A stretch of DNA of 64,000 bases from Deltaproteobacteria bacterium (GTDB lineage: Bacteria; Desulfobacterota; Desulfobacteria; Desulfobacterales; Desulfosarcinaceae): contig JAKALP010000020.1 in assembly GCA_021824175.1 (NCBI GenBank), positions 1 to 64,000 of the forward strand, given 5' to 3'. The notes under the pieces were generated by a model. It was given only the letters and a program-made list of their open reading frames with translations. It ran no database searches and was not told the DNA's origin. Within the stretch, counting starts at the first letter, position 1. Every line of letters starts with the position of its first letter. Position numbers and translations under genes: made by a program. Below, piece after piece: positions 36,616 through 46,162 of the stretch.

Positions 36616-37731
36616 TTAGTCCGCGGCCAGCAACATATATCCCGCCAGGCACATGAAAACGAAATTCACGCCCCAGGCCGCAATCACCGGCGGCAGCATA
36701 CCGGCATATCCCATGGATAAGCAGAATCCGAAGACAACCCAATACATAAACGCAATGCCGATGCCGTAACCGATACTGATGGCCAGGCCGTCCCGGATTT
36801 TACCCCGGGCCGCCAGACCAGCCCCCATCAATGTCAAAATGATGCATAAGAACGGAAAAGCGATTTTGGCGTGCAAGTCTACCCGATAACGTGTAGCGTC
36901 ATAGCCTTCCGCTTCCACCTTCCGGGTATAACGGTAAAGCTGTACAAAACTCATCTCTTCGGTTTGGGGTGCGGCCTGGGCCAAATCCTCTACGGGCAGA
37001 TCAAACTGAAATCGGCGTTCATTGAACTGAGATACTACCATGTGTCCATCATTAGCGCTGCGCTGCTGAAGCATGCCATCGTGCAACAGCCAACCGCCTT
37101 GTTGATACGTAGCGGTCTTGGCATCGATGCGTTCAACCAGCCGAAATTGCCCATCGAAGCGGTTCACGGTAATCCCCATGGCCATGGGGGCATCGGATTT
37201 TAACGCGAGTCCCCTACCCGCCTGGGCCGCCGGCTGGAAATGTTTTAGATGCACGATGACTTGATGGCCTTTGAGCCAGATATCATTGTGTCGGGTCGTG
37301 GCGAAATTTTGCCCTCGGACTTCTTGCAACCAAATGCGGTTGGCGGTAGTGACTGTCAAAGGCGCAATCACCTCAGCCAGTAGAATCAAAATCAAGGCGC
37401 CGGCAATGCCGCAGCGCATGATAGGACCGGTCAGGCTTAAAAGGCTGATGCCGCTGCTGCGCAGCGCCGTCAACTCATTGTTCTTGGCCATCAATCCGAA
37501 TGTGATCAGCACGGAGAGCAGGACACCCAGTGGAGTGATCTGGATCATAATCAAGGGGAGCTTGTAGACAAAATATTGGACAATTCTAATCAGAGGCACA
37601 TGAGCCTCGAGGAAATCGCCGATCTTCTCAATAAAATCAACCGTCAGATAAATTCCCAATACGACCACCAGGATGATACCGAAGTATTTGGTGATCTCTT
37701 TGGTGATATAGCGTGAGATGATGTACATCAA
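36616..37731 (-). CDS. lptG: LPS export permease LptG
   Basis: YjgP/YjgQ-family permease that, with LptF and LptB, extracts LPS from the inner membrane. The 371 residues have six transmembrane helices (three near each end) with a beta-jellyroll periplasmic domain of about 200 residues in the middle. The start YIISRYITKEITKYFGIIL is typical. Its ATG overlaps the lptF stop by four bases, fixing the order lptF-lptG. The F/G assignment is by gene order and similarity to the second member. Confidence 0.9.
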   Translation of the reverse strand: MMYIISRYITKEITKYFGIILVVVLGIYLTVDFIEKIGDFLEAHVPLIRIVQYFVYKLPLIMIQITPLGVLLSVLITFGLMAKNNELTALRSSGISLLSLTGPIMRCGIAGALILILLAEVIAPLTVTTANRIWLQEVRGQNFATTRHNDIWLKGHQVIVHLKHFQPAAQAGRGLALKSDAPMAMGITVNRFDGQFRLVERIDAKTATYQQGGWLLHDGMLQQRSANDGHMVVSQFNERRFQFDLPVEDLAQAAPQTEEMSFVQLYRYTRKVEAEGYDATRYRVDLHAKIAFPFLCIILTLMGAGLAARGKIRDGLAISIGYGIGIAFMYWVVFGFCLSMGYAGMLPPVIAAWGVNFVFMCLAGYMLLAAD

Positions 37732-38900
37732 TTGCGACTCTCAGATTTCAACTGCAATCGTCTAATCCACCTGGGCAGCGGTGGCATCACAATGGGCCGC
37801 TCATTGGCGGCCCGGTTCAGAAGCACCAAGCCGATCGCCAGACTAACGGCATTGGGCACCCACATGCCGATCTGGGGCGGATAGGTGCCCGGCTCACCCA
37901 AGACCCAACCTATCGAAAGCAGGATGTAATAAAAAAGGAAGAAGCCCAACCCCAATCCAACCCCGTAGGCTCTGCGCGAAGAACGCGCCCGGATGCCCAG
38001 AGGCATGGCCAAAAGAGACAAGGCCAGACAAGCCGCTGGCAGAGAAAACTTTTTATGCAACTCCATCAGTGGTCTGTAATATGTACTGTCCTTTTTTGCC
38101 GCGTCGTGGATCGCTTGCCTCAGTTGAGCAATACTCATCTCTTCCACATGCTCTGGCCCCTGAGTCAAGGCTGCCAGATTACGCTTCATGTCCAAGCGGA
38201 TGTCATAAGTTTCAAACTGAAGCGTATTGGCCCGGCTCTCGCTGAGGTCCACCTGGTGAATGCCCCCCTGCCATAACCGCAGATTGACTACCAGCTGAGC
38301 GCTATCCACCGATATTTTTCCCCGCGGCGCGATAACCGTGCTGACCAATTGAGGATTGCGTTGGTCCTCTATAAATACATCCTTAAGCTCCTTGGTTGCT
38401 GGATTAATTTCATGGATATAAAGCACCACATCCTTGAAAGAATCGATGAACTGCCTGGGCTTCAATCCTAGATCCACATGGGCCGCCGCCACTTGGTACA
38501 GCAGCTGCTTAGTCGCCTTGCGCCCGGTCGGCAGACCGTAGGCCGCCATGTAAGCAGTCAGGATCGCACCCAGCAGACCAAAGACCAGAACGGGCGGCAG
38601 CATCCGATAAATACTCACCCCGCCGGCCTTAAGGGCCACGATTTCCATATCTCCGGACATGCGCAGAAAGGTAAGCAACACCGAAAGCATCACAGACATC
38701 GGGATGACGAACTGCAGAAAGAATGGCATGGTATAGGCCAACAGAAGCAACACGGTCTTTATGCCGATCTGATAGTTGACCACGTAATCGGTAATCACGG
38801 GAATCTGGGTCATCAAAAAGACAAAGGAGAAAAAGGCCAGACTGATGACGAAAGGAGCAATGAGTTCTTTTAAAATGTAGCGTTGAACAATGGAAGTCAT
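37728..38900 (-). CDS. lptF: LPS export permease LptF
   Basis: First YjgP/YjgQ-family permease of the LptBFG exporter. I place the start at MTSIVQRYILKELIAPF (38900, 390 residues) because the family begins there; the open frame continues to 38993 but the extra residues are not conserved. It has six membrane helices around a central periplasmic domain. No strong ribosome site is seen at this ATG. It is coupled to lptG. Confidence 0.9.
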   Translation of the reverse strand: MTSIVQRYILKELIAPFVISLAFFSFVFLMTQIPVITDYVVNYQIGIKTVLLLLAYTMPFFLQFVIPMSVMLSVLLTFLRMSGDMEIVALKAGGVSIYRMLPPVLVFGLLGAILTAYMAAYGLPTGRKATKQLLYQVAAAHVDLGLKPRQFIDSFKDVVLYIHEINPATKELKDVFIEDQRNPQLVSTVIAPRGKISVDSAQLVVNLRLWQGGIHQVDLSESRANTLQFETYDIRLDMKRNLAALTQGPEHVEEMSIAQLRQAIHDAAKKDSTYYRPLMELHKKFSLPAACLALSLLAMPLGIRARSSRRAYGVGLGLGFFLFYYILLSIGWVLGEPGTYPPQIGMWVPNAVSLAIGLVLLNRAANERPIVMPPLPRWIRRLQLKSESRN

Positions 38901-39011
38901 GGCAAGGCGCTGTTGATGGTTTCGATAATGATCCGGTGCCAAGTTGCGCCTCATCCTATTGATCGCACTTGGATAAGTCAACACTTGCGACAACGGCCAT
39001 TAAACTTGGCC

Positions 39012-39040
39012 TTGACACAACTGCTCAAATAGGTTACCAA
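39012..39040 (+). promoter_or_regulatory. Possible sigma-70 promoter of lysS
   Basis: TTGACA at 39012-39017, 17 bases, then TACCAA at 39035-39040. The -35 is consensus but the -10 is weak. It lies in the divergent gap between lptF and lysS, about 115 bases before the chosen lysS start. Confidence 0.3.
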
Positions 39041-39155
39041 AATTTGCTTTTTTGGGAGAGACACTCGTAGCTCTCCATGCAACGGGTACGATGTTCCAGG
39101 ATGCTCCCGATGGATCATCGCATAACCCGTTTTTATGTATATAGAGGCATATTCC

Positions 39156-40640
39156 ATGAATAGTGAAAAACCGGCCGACCTTTTGGCCCAGCGCAAAGAA
39201 AAAGTTGCTACTTTACGAGCAGAGGGCATCAACCCCTTTCCCAGCGGCTTCGCAGCGGCACACACGGTAGAAAGTGTGCGACGAGCCATAGAATCCTCCG
39301 AACCTGCATCCCTGCAGTCTATGGCGTTCACCCTCGCCGGCCGCATGATGGCCATAAACAGTTTTGGCAAATCGGCATTTATTCGATTGCGGGACCGAAG
39401 TGGCCAAATGCAGGCCTACATTCGTAAAGACAAGGTGGGAGACCCTTCCTACGACCTTTTCAAAAAACTGGATATCGGCGATTTCGTGGGGCTCAAAGGA
39501 GGCGTATTTCAGACCAAAACCGGCGAATGGACTTTACTTGCGGACAAGCTGGTTCTGCTGAGCAAATCCACCCGACCTTTGCCGGAAAAGTTTCATGGTT
39601 TAAAAGATCCAGAAAAAAGATATCGGCAGCGCTATGTGGATCTGATCATGAACGCCGATGTGCGTAACATTTTTACCAGGCGCAGCCGCATCATCCAGGA
39701 AGTTCGCAATTTCTTCCTCGGCCGGGAATATTTGGAAGTGGAGACCCCCATGATGCAGCCCATTGCGGGCGGGGCCGAAGCCACACCCTTCGTAACCCAC
39801 CACAATGCCCTGGACATGGACCTCTATTTGCGCATCGCCCCTGAGCTTTATCTGAAACGTCTGGTGGTGGGCGGCTTTGAACGAGTATTTGAAATCAATC
39901 GCAATTTCCGCAATGAAGGCGTCTCCACCCAGCACAATCCCGAATTTACCATGATCGAGTTCTACCAGTCCTATGCCACTTATGAAGACCTCATGGCACT
40001 CACTGAAGAATTATTTACCACGATAGCCCAAAAGGTAGTTGGTTCGACCATGATCACCTATCAGGGCCAGAGCATCGAGTTTGGCGGCCCCTGGCGCCGC
40101 CTGACCCTGACTGAATCCCTGGAAAAGATGGGCGGGCTTCCCCCCCAATTGCTGACCGACCAACAGGCCCTGATCAATTTTGCCGCTGAGAAAAAGGTGC
40201 AACTCACAAAAACCCGTTCCATCGGCAAGATCATCACCAAATTATTCGACGCCCTGGTGGAACCTCAATTGATCCAACCGACTTTTATTACCGGTTATCC
40301 AGTGGAGGTCTCCCCCTTGTCACGACGAAGTGATCAAGACCCCGGCGTCACCGAGCGTTTTGAACTCTTCATTGCCGGCTTTGAAATCGCAAATGGTTTC
40401 TCGGAGCTCAATGACCCCGAAGATCAAGCCGGACGTTTTTTGCAACAGGTCCAAGATCGGCAGGCGGGTGATGATGAAGCCCACTGCATGGATGAAGATT
40501 ACATCGAGGCCCTGGAATATGGCATGCCGCCCACGGCCGGCGAGGGTATCGGCATCGACCGGCTGACCATGCTGTTGACCGATGCGCCCTCCATCCGGGA
40601 AGTCATTCTCTTCCCCCATATGAAACCCAGAAATCAGTAA
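39156..40640 (+). CDS. lysS: Lysine--tRNA ligase, class II
   Basis: Charges tRNA-Lys. I chose MNSEKPADLLAQRKEKVATL (39156, 494 residues) because AGAGG lies eight bases upstream; an in-frame ATG at 39135 lacks a site. Class II motifs are present: motif 2 FEINRNFRNEGVSTQHNPEFT near 248-268 and motif 3 GEGIGIDRLTMLL near 466. The N-terminal OB-fold anticodon domain starts near 55. It stands alone, divergent from lptF. Confidence 0.97.
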   Translation: MNSEKPADLLAQRKEKVATLRAEGINPFPSGFAAAHTVESVRRAIESSEPASLQSMAFTLAGRMMAINSFGKSAFIRLRDRSGQMQAYIRKDKVGDPSYDLFKKLDIGDFVGLKGGVFQTKTGEWTLLADKLVLLSKSTRPLPEKFHGLKDPEKRYRQRYVDLIMNADVRNIFTRRSRIIQEVRNFFLGREYLEVETPMMQPIAGGAEATPFVTHHNALDMDLYLRIAPELYLKRLVVGGFERVFEINRNFRNEGVSTQHNPEFTMIEFYQSYATYEDLMALTEELFTTIAQKVVGSTMITYQGQSIEFGGPWRRLTLTESLEKMGGLPPQLLTDQQALINFAAEKKVQLTKTRSIGKIITKLFDALVEPQLIQPTFITGYPVEVSPLSRRSDQDPGVTERFELFIAGFEIANGFSELNDPEDQAGRFLQQVQDRQAGDDEAHCMDEDYIEALEYGMPPTAGEGIGIDRLTMLLTDAPSIREVILFPHMKPRNQ

Positions 40641-40705
40641 CTTCTTGCGGATGCGGGCAGATCGATCAAACTTGCCGGCACAACGGGGTATTGATTGAGG
40701 AGCCG

Positions 40706-41929
40706 ATGCGATTTGAACTATTCATCAGCCGACGCTATTTTAAATCCAAACCCAAGCGCACCATCCTCTCCTTGATCACGTTATTGTCCATTGCCGGCGT
40801 CACGATTGGCGTAACGGCTTTGATTGTAGTGATTGCCGTGATGTCCGGCTTCGAGCAGGATTTAAAATCCAGAATTTTAAGCATCGAGCCCCATTTGGTC
40901 ATAGATCGCAATCAACAACCGATCCAGGACGTCGAGAAAATCGTCTCTCTGGCTCTGCAGACTCCTGGTGTGATCGCGGCTTGGCCGGTCCAGGAACTGC
41001 AGGCCATGCTGCGAGCCGATGGACGCATCTCCGGTGCGATCATCAAAGGGGTGGACCCCGAAGCCGCGGCCAAGGGCCTCAACATGAAATGCCTCGAAGC
41101 GCTGGCTGTTGCCCACCCTTCCGTCTCCAAATCACCACTGCCGCCAATCATCCTCGGAAGAGATTTGGCCCACAGTTTGGGCCTGATGAAAGGCGAGAGT
41201 GTTTTTGTCATCTCACCCAAGGCCAGCTTGACCCCTATGGGATTTGTTCCCACCATGAAGCGTTTCGAAGTTATCGATTTCTTTTCTACCGGCATGTATG
41301 AATATGATGGTGGCTTGGCTTTCATGCGCTTGGAGGATGCCCAGTTGCTGACTCATGCCAGAGAGACCGCCAATGCCGTGGAAATCCGGGTGGATCATAT
41401 CTTTCGTTCCAACCTTATTGGCCAACAATTAATGTCCCGCCTGGGATCAGATTTTCGCCTGCGGGATTGGCGGATGCTCAACCAAAATCTCTTCTCGGCC
41501 CTCAAGCTGGAGAAAACGGCCATGTTTATCACCTTAACCCTGATCACTCTGGTGGCCACCTTCAGCATTACCAGTTCCTTGGTCATGATGGTCATGGAAA
41601 AGACCAAGGATATTGCTATTCTTAAAACCATGGGGGCAACTGCCAAGAGCATCAAGCGCATCTTTGTCTTTCAAGGGATGCTGATAGGGGCCATCGGCAC
41701 AGGGGCAGGTGTTTTTCTGGGGACGCTTTTATGCCACCTGCAGGAGACGTACGAGTTAATTCGCCTGCCGGGGGATGTCTATTACATCACGGCTCTGCCC
41801 GTGGATCTTGAATTCAGTGATGTGGCGATCGTGGCGATTTCGGCCATGATGATCTGTTTTCTGGCCACCCTTTATCCGGCGCTGCAGGCGTCCAGGTTCA
41901 ACCCGGTTGAGGCGATCCGATATGGTTGA
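40706..41929 (+). CDS. Lipoprotein-releasing ABC transporter permease (LolC/E type)
   Basis: Inner-membrane permease that releases outer-membrane lipoproteins to LolA. I start at MRFELFISRRYFKSKPKRT (40706, 407 residues); a GAGGAG sits three bases before it. Four transmembrane helices are visible, one N-terminal and three C-terminal, with a large periplasmic domain between (about 60-265). The C-terminal MVMEKTKDIAILKTMGATAKSI near 298 is the FtsX/MacB core. Only one such permease is present, followed by lolD, so a homodimer (LolF-like use) is possible. Confidence 0.88.
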   Translation: MRFELFISRRYFKSKPKRTILSLITLLSIAGVTIGVTALIVVIAVMSGFEQDLKSRILSIEPHLVIDRNQQPIQDVEKIVSLALQTPGVIAAWPVQELQAMLRADGRISGAIIKGVDPEAAAKGLNMKCLEALAVAHPSVSKSPLPPIILGRDLAHSLGLMKGESVFVISPKASLTPMGFVPTMKRFEVIDFFSTGMYEYDGGLAFMRLEDAQLLTHARETANAVEIRVDHIFRSNLIGQQLMSRLGSDFRLRDWRMLNQNLFSALKLEKTAMFITLTLITLVATFSITSSLVMMVMEKTKDIAILKTMGATAKSIKRIFVFQGMLIGAIGTGAGVFLGTLLCHLQETYELIRLPGDVYYITALPVDLEFSDVAIVAISAMMICFLATLYPALQASRFNPVEAIRYG

Positions 41930-42671
41930 AAACCAGATGGCTCCACAAAAAACTAACCCCATGAACGATGAAGTCTCCGATGAGCTGCTCCGGACCCAAG
42001 GCGTGTGTAAAAGTTTTCGCAGCAGTCAGGCTCGCATCTCAATTCTTAAAAATCTGGATTTGACCTTGCGGCAGTCGGAGACTTTGGCGGTGGTCGGTGC
42101 ATCAGGCATTGGCAAGTCGACGCTATTGCATATCTTGGGAACCCTGGATCATCCAGACCAGGGAAGCCTATATTTTAAAGGTCAAGATGTATTTAAGTAC
42201 AGTGAAGAGGATCTGGCCCATTTCCGCAACAAAGTCATGGGATTTGTGTTCCAGTTCCACCATTTGCTGCCGGAATTCTCCGCCTTGGAGAATACGCAAA
42301 TGCCGGCGTTAATCCAGGGAATGGAGAAATCGAAAGCGGCCCAATTGGCCACAAAAATACTGACGCGCGTTGGCCTTGAACACCGGCTGCATCACAAAGC
42401 CGTAGATCTGTCAGGCGGCGAGCAGCAACGCGTGGCCCTGGCCAGGGCCCTGGTACTCACCCCGCCAATTTTGTTCGCGGACGAACCCACTGGAAATCTG
42501 GACAAAAGCAATAGTCAACACGTTCACCAGCTCCTGCTCGAACTGAACCGGGAGCTGGGGATGGCCATGGTGGTGGTCACCCACAACATGGAGTTGGCGG
42601 CTATGATGGCGCGCCAAGCCACCCTGGTGGATGGCAAGTTGGAATATCTGCCCAAATTCAATACCAAGTGA
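41922..42671 (+). CDS. lolD: Lipoprotein-releasing ABC transporter ATPase
   Basis: ATPase that drives the LolC/E permease. The 249 residues start at ATG 41922, with GAGG nine bases upstream and an overlap with the permease stop. Walker A is [10 protein letters not shown] near 58, signature [15 protein letters not shown] near 162, Walker [15 protein letters not shown] near 185 and H-loop VVVTHN near 217. The Asn-containing TGNLD of the MacB/LolD/FtsE subfamily is present. A 20-residue N-terminal tail precedes the family start; internal ATGs at 41937 and 41961 are alternatives. Confidence 0.93.
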   Translation: MVENQMAPQKTNPMNDEVSDELLRTQGVCKSFRSSQARISILKNLDLTLRQSETLAVVGASGIGKSTLLHILGTLDHPDQGSLYFKGQDVFKYSEEDLAHFRNKVMGFVFQFHHLLPEFSALENTQMPALIQGMEKSKAAQLATKILTRVGLEHRLHHKAVDLSGGEQQRVALARALVLTPPILFADEPTGNLDKSNSQHVHQLLLELNRELGMAMVVVTHNMELAAMMARQATLVDGKLEYLPKFNTK

Positions 42672-42696
42672 AAGCTTTGTCGGGATAGGCCCTTCT

Positions 42697-45453
42697 ATGC
42701 GCAACCCCAAACAGATGTGTTATTACCGCTCCATTTTGGTCTTGGCGCTATTGATGACTGCTGTGATCCAATCCATTTGGCTCGACGGCGCCGACAGTGA
42801 ATCCAATACATTGACCGTGCTTGTATTGCCGGTTCAGGTCAACGCTCAAAAAGAGCTCTCTTATCTGCGCAACCAGATAGCGGGCGTTCTGGCCCAACGC
42901 CTGGAAAAAGAGGGTGCCAAAACCATTACCCTGAACGACAGCGAGATAGATTCAGCTTTGCACACTGTGGAAGGCGGTCTGGATCAGATCAGAGCCATGG
43001 CGCGCGATCGCAAAGCCGACAAAGTCATTTGGGGCAGCTTTACCGTATTCGATGAGAGCTTCAGTCTGGACCTGAGATTGCTGGATGTCAAGGAAGGGGC
43101 CGCACCCCAGCGCTTTTTCGCCCAGGGTCAGCGGCTGGAAGATCTGATCACCATCACCAATGATTTGGGGGATCAGATCAGCCTGGCTCTATTCCAGCGA
43201 CAGATGGTGACGGAAATCCGTATCCAAGGTAACAAACGCATTGAAACAGATGCTATTCTGCGGGTGATCAAGACCAAAAAAAATACCGTCTATAAACCGG
43301 ATACTGTCTCCCAAGACCTCAAGGCCATATATAGCATGGGCTATTTTGATGATGTGCGGGCGGAATCTCAATCCAACCCCACCGGATTGACCATCATCTT
43401 CCATCTCAAGGAAAAGCCGACCGTGCGCCGTATCAAAATCGAGGGCAATAACTACTTGGATGAAGACAAAATCAAAGACAATTTGACCATCAGCACTGGT
43501 GCTATCCTAAACGTGTTCAAAATCCGCAGCAATGTGGATCAAATTGAAAAACTCTACAAGGAAAAGAACTATCATAAAGCCAAGGTGGACTATAAGATCA
43601 CTCCGTTGGAGAACAACCAGGCGGATCTGGAGTTTATTATTGAGGAAGGCCCCAAGGTCTATGTCACCAATATCCAGTTTGAAGGCAACAAATCCTTTGA
43701 GGCCAAAGCCCTAAAAAAGCCATTGAAAGTAAAGGAGAAAGGATTTTTCTACTGGTTGACCGATTCCGGTGACCTGGACCGCGCCGAGCTGGATCAGGAT
43801 GTGGGCAGGTTAAGCGATTTCTACACCAACAAAGGCTACATCAATGCCAAGGTTGGAGAGCCTGTGGTTGATATCCGGGATGATGGCATCCAGATCACCT
43901 TTAAAATCGATGAGGGCCAACGATTTAAGGTTGGCAAGATAGATGTCACCGGCGACCTGATCCTGCCCAAGGAGGAGTTGATCAAGCCGCTCAGTATCAC
44001 CAAGGAGACCTATTTCAGCCGCGAAAAATTACGCAATGATGTTTTGGCTATTACCGATGTTTACGCTGACCGGGGATATGCTTACGCGGATGTTTCGCCG
44101 CGCATCACCCAAAACCAGGAGAATCTGACGGTCGATGTCACCTTTGACGTCAAACAGCATGACCTGGTCTATTTCGAAAAAATTATCATCACCGGCAATA
44201 CCCGAACCAGAGATAAAGTCATCCGCCGGGAGCTGCGCGTCAAGGAGCAAGGTCTCTTCTCAAGTAAAGAGCTGAAGCGCAGTGTCCGTAATCTCTACAC
44301 CCTGGAGTATTTTGAAGATGTCAAAGTGGATACACTCAAGGGCAGCGCCGATGACAAAATGACCCTGAAGCTCGACGTCAAAGAAAAAGCCACGGGCAGC
44401 TTCAGCTTTGGCGTGGGCTACAGTTCTGAACAGAACCTCTTCTTTACCGGGTCTATCACTGAACACAACCTTTTTGGCCGAGGACAGACATTGGGGCTTA
44501 CCGGGAGCATCGGCAGCCGCACATCGATGTTCAATCTCAGCTTTACCGAACCGTACCTCTTTGACACGCCCCTTAGATTTACGGCCAACGTTTACAACCA
44601 AGAGCAAAGAGAAAACGAATCTTCCTATACCCGCAAAAGCCATGGCGGTGGAGTGCAGTTCGGCTATCCAGTATGGGACTATACCCGGGTTTATGCGGGC
44701 TACAACTTAGATTTCACTGATATCAGCCTTAATAGGTGCACCCAGACTGATGCGAGCGGTCAACCCATAATCGATCCGGTGACTGGTCAACCCGTGCAAG
44801 TATACTGCTCATCGCCCCCGCCGCCGGACATTGTTTTGCTGAGCGAGAATAACCAAGGCGCCAATATCACCAGCAGCGTCAACACCAGCTTGGTTTACGA
44901 TTCCCGCGATCGTACCTTTAACACCACCGAAGGCTCCAAGCACAGCATTTATATCGAAGAAGCGGGTTTGGGAGGGGATATCGGCTTTCACAAATATATC
45001 GGCCAAACCATGTGGTTTTTCCCTCTCATCAAGCCTTTTATCGGCTTTGCCAATGCCAAGTTGGGCGCTATTTACACCAATGGCGGCATGCTTCTGCCGG
45101 ATTATGAAAAATTTTATTTGGGGGGCATCAACTCGATGCGGGGCTTCGGGTACCACGGTATCTACGTTAGAGGAGATAACAACATTATCACCGGCGGAAG
45201 CTTTATGGCTCAGTTCAATTTCGAGATAATCTTCCCCATTGCCGCCTCGGCCGGAGTAAACGGCGTGACTTTCTACGATATGGGCAATGTTTATGAACCC
45301 AGCTTCATGGGCGATCTGCGCCGCAGCGCCGGCGTAGGCATCCGCTGGTTGACCGCCATCGCGCCCTTGCGGCTTGAATATGGCTGGATTCTGGATCCGA
45401 GAAAGGATGAACAAAATGGACAGGTAGAATTCAGTCTGGGTGGATCTTTCTAA
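42697..45453 (+). CDS. bamA: Outer membrane assembly factor BamA with N-terminal extension
   Basis: Beta-barrel assembly machine core in the outer membrane. I start at ATG 42697 (MRNPKQMCYYRS), giving 918 residues. After the signal segment (about 8-32) there is an extra domain of about 120 residues (LTVLVLPVQVNAQKEL to about 150) resembling a TolB N-terminal-like fold. Five POTRA domains follow (about 175-575, the first beginning VTEIRIQGNKRIET). The C-terminal Omp85 barrel ends in Phe. Longer than E. coli BamA (810). It heads the lipid A/outer-membrane operon. Confidence 0.95.
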   Translation: MRNPKQMCYYRSILVLALLMTAVIQSIWLDGADSESNTLTVLVLPVQVNAQKELSYLRNQIAGVLAQRLEKEGAKTITLNDSEIDSALHTVEGGLDQIRAMARDRKADKVIWGSFTVFDESFSLDLRLLDVKEGAAPQRFFAQGQRLEDLITITNDLGDQISLALFQRQMVTEIRIQGNKRIETDAILRVIKTKKNTVYKPDTVSQDLKAIYSMGYFDDVRAESQSNPTGLTIIFHLKEKPTVRRIKIEGNNYLDEDKIKDNLTISTGAILNVFKIRSNVDQIEKLYKEKNYHKAKVDYKITPLENNQADLEFIIEEGPKVYVTNIQFEGNKSFEAKALKKPLKVKEKGFFYWLTDSGDLDRAELDQDVGRLSDFYTNKGYINAKVGEPVVDIRDDGIQITFKIDEGQRFKVGKIDVTGDLILPKEELIKPLSITKETYFSREKLRNDVLAITDVYADRGYAYADVSPRITQNQENLTVDVTFDVKQHDLVYFEKIIITGNTRTRDKVIRRELRVKEQGLFSSKELKRSVRNLYTLEYFEDVKVDTLKGSADDKMTLKLDVKEKATGSFSFGVGYSSEQNLFFTGSITEHNLFGRGQTLGLTGSIGSRTSMFNLSFTEPYLFDTPLRFTANVYNQEQRENESSYTRKSHGGGVQFGYPVWDYTRVYAGYNLDFTDISLNRCTQTDASGQPIIDPVTGQPVQVYCSSPPPPDIVLLSENNQGANITSSVNTSLVYDSRDRTFNTTEGSKHSIYIEEAGLGGDIGFHKYIGQTMWFFPLIKPFIGFANAKLGAIYTNGGMLLPDYEKFYLGGINSMRGFGYHGIYVRGDNNIITGGSFMAQFNFEIIFPIAASAGVNGVTFYDMGNVYEPSFMGDLRRSAGVGIRWLTAIAPLRLEYGWILDPRKDEQNGQVEFSLGGSF

Positions 45454-45467
45454 CCAAATCCACTCAC

Positions 45468-45531
45468 TTGCAAGAGGGCCAAAAAAAGAAGCCCCTTGCA
45501 TTGGGATCTATTTTGATACAAATACAAGGGG
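45468..45531 (+). promoter_or_regulatory. Alternative-hairpin region between bamA and skp (possible attenuator)
   Basis: Three segments share complementarity: TTGCAAGAGGG (45468-45478), CCCCTTGCA (45492-45500) and CAAGGGG (45525-45531). The middle can pair with either the first or the third, so two mutually exclusive hairpins can form in the 140-base gap. No T-tract follows the second. I see the pairing; the regulatory role is inferred. Confidence 0.35.
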
Positions 45532-45592
45532 TCCAAAGAGTCGCTATATCAGCATTTTTTAAAGATCCAATTTATCAGTCATGGGAGGTAAC

Positions 45593-46156
45593 ATGCAACT
45601 CATCAAAGCAATGATCATTGCGGTTACGGCCTTTGTTTTGGCAATGGCCGCCGCACCCACCGGTTTCTGCGCGGATGTCGCCAAAATCGGCACGGTGAAT
45701 TTTCAAAAAATTTTTGAGAAATCCACAGCCGGCCAAGCCGCAAAAGAAAAAATCCAATCAGAAGGTCAACGCATGGAGCAGGACCTCAAGCAAAAAGGGG
45801 AAGAGATCAACGCCTTGGAAAAACGTTTATCTCAGGATTCAGGCACAGGCGTGATGAGCAAAGACGCCCATGAAGATAAACGCTGGGAATTGGAGCGTAA
45901 AATCGATGAAGTGAAGGCCCTGAAAAAGAAATATGACCGCCAGATCCAAGAGTTGCAGATGCAGGAAATCAACCAGGTACGCCAAAATGTGCTCAAGCTG
46001 ATCCAAGAATATGGAAAAAAAGAGGGCTATTTGCTGATCGTAGAGGATCTAACGGTGGTTTATGCCCCCCAGCAGCTCGACATTACGGATGTGATTATCA
46101 AACAATATAATGAACAATCCAAGCAAAGCGGCAAAGGCGCCGCGCCCAAAGGATAA
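45593..46156 (+). CDS. skp: OmpH/Skp family periplasmic chaperone
   Basis: Holds unfolded outer-membrane proteins for BamA. I start at ATG 45593 (187 residues) because GGGAGG lies just upstream, inside what would otherwise be a longer N-terminus from 45581. The signal peptide covers about 1-25 and ends near FCADVAKIG. The middle (about 35-135) is heptad-patterned coiled coil typical of Skp, and NVLKLIQEYGKKEGYLLIVE near 130 is the conserved C-terminal strand. The position bamA-skp-lpxD is conserved in Gram-negatives. Confidence 0.92.
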   Translation: MQLIKAMIIAVTAFVLAMAAAPTGFCADVAKIGTVNFQKIFEKSTAGQAAKEKIQSEGQRMEQDLKQKGEEINALEKRLSQDSGTGVMSKDAHEDKRWELERKIDEVKALKKKYDRQIQELQMQEINQVRQNVLKLIQEYGKKEGYLLIVEDLTVVYAPQQLDITDVIIKQYNEQSKQSGKGAAPKG

Positions 46157-46162
46157 GCTTTG

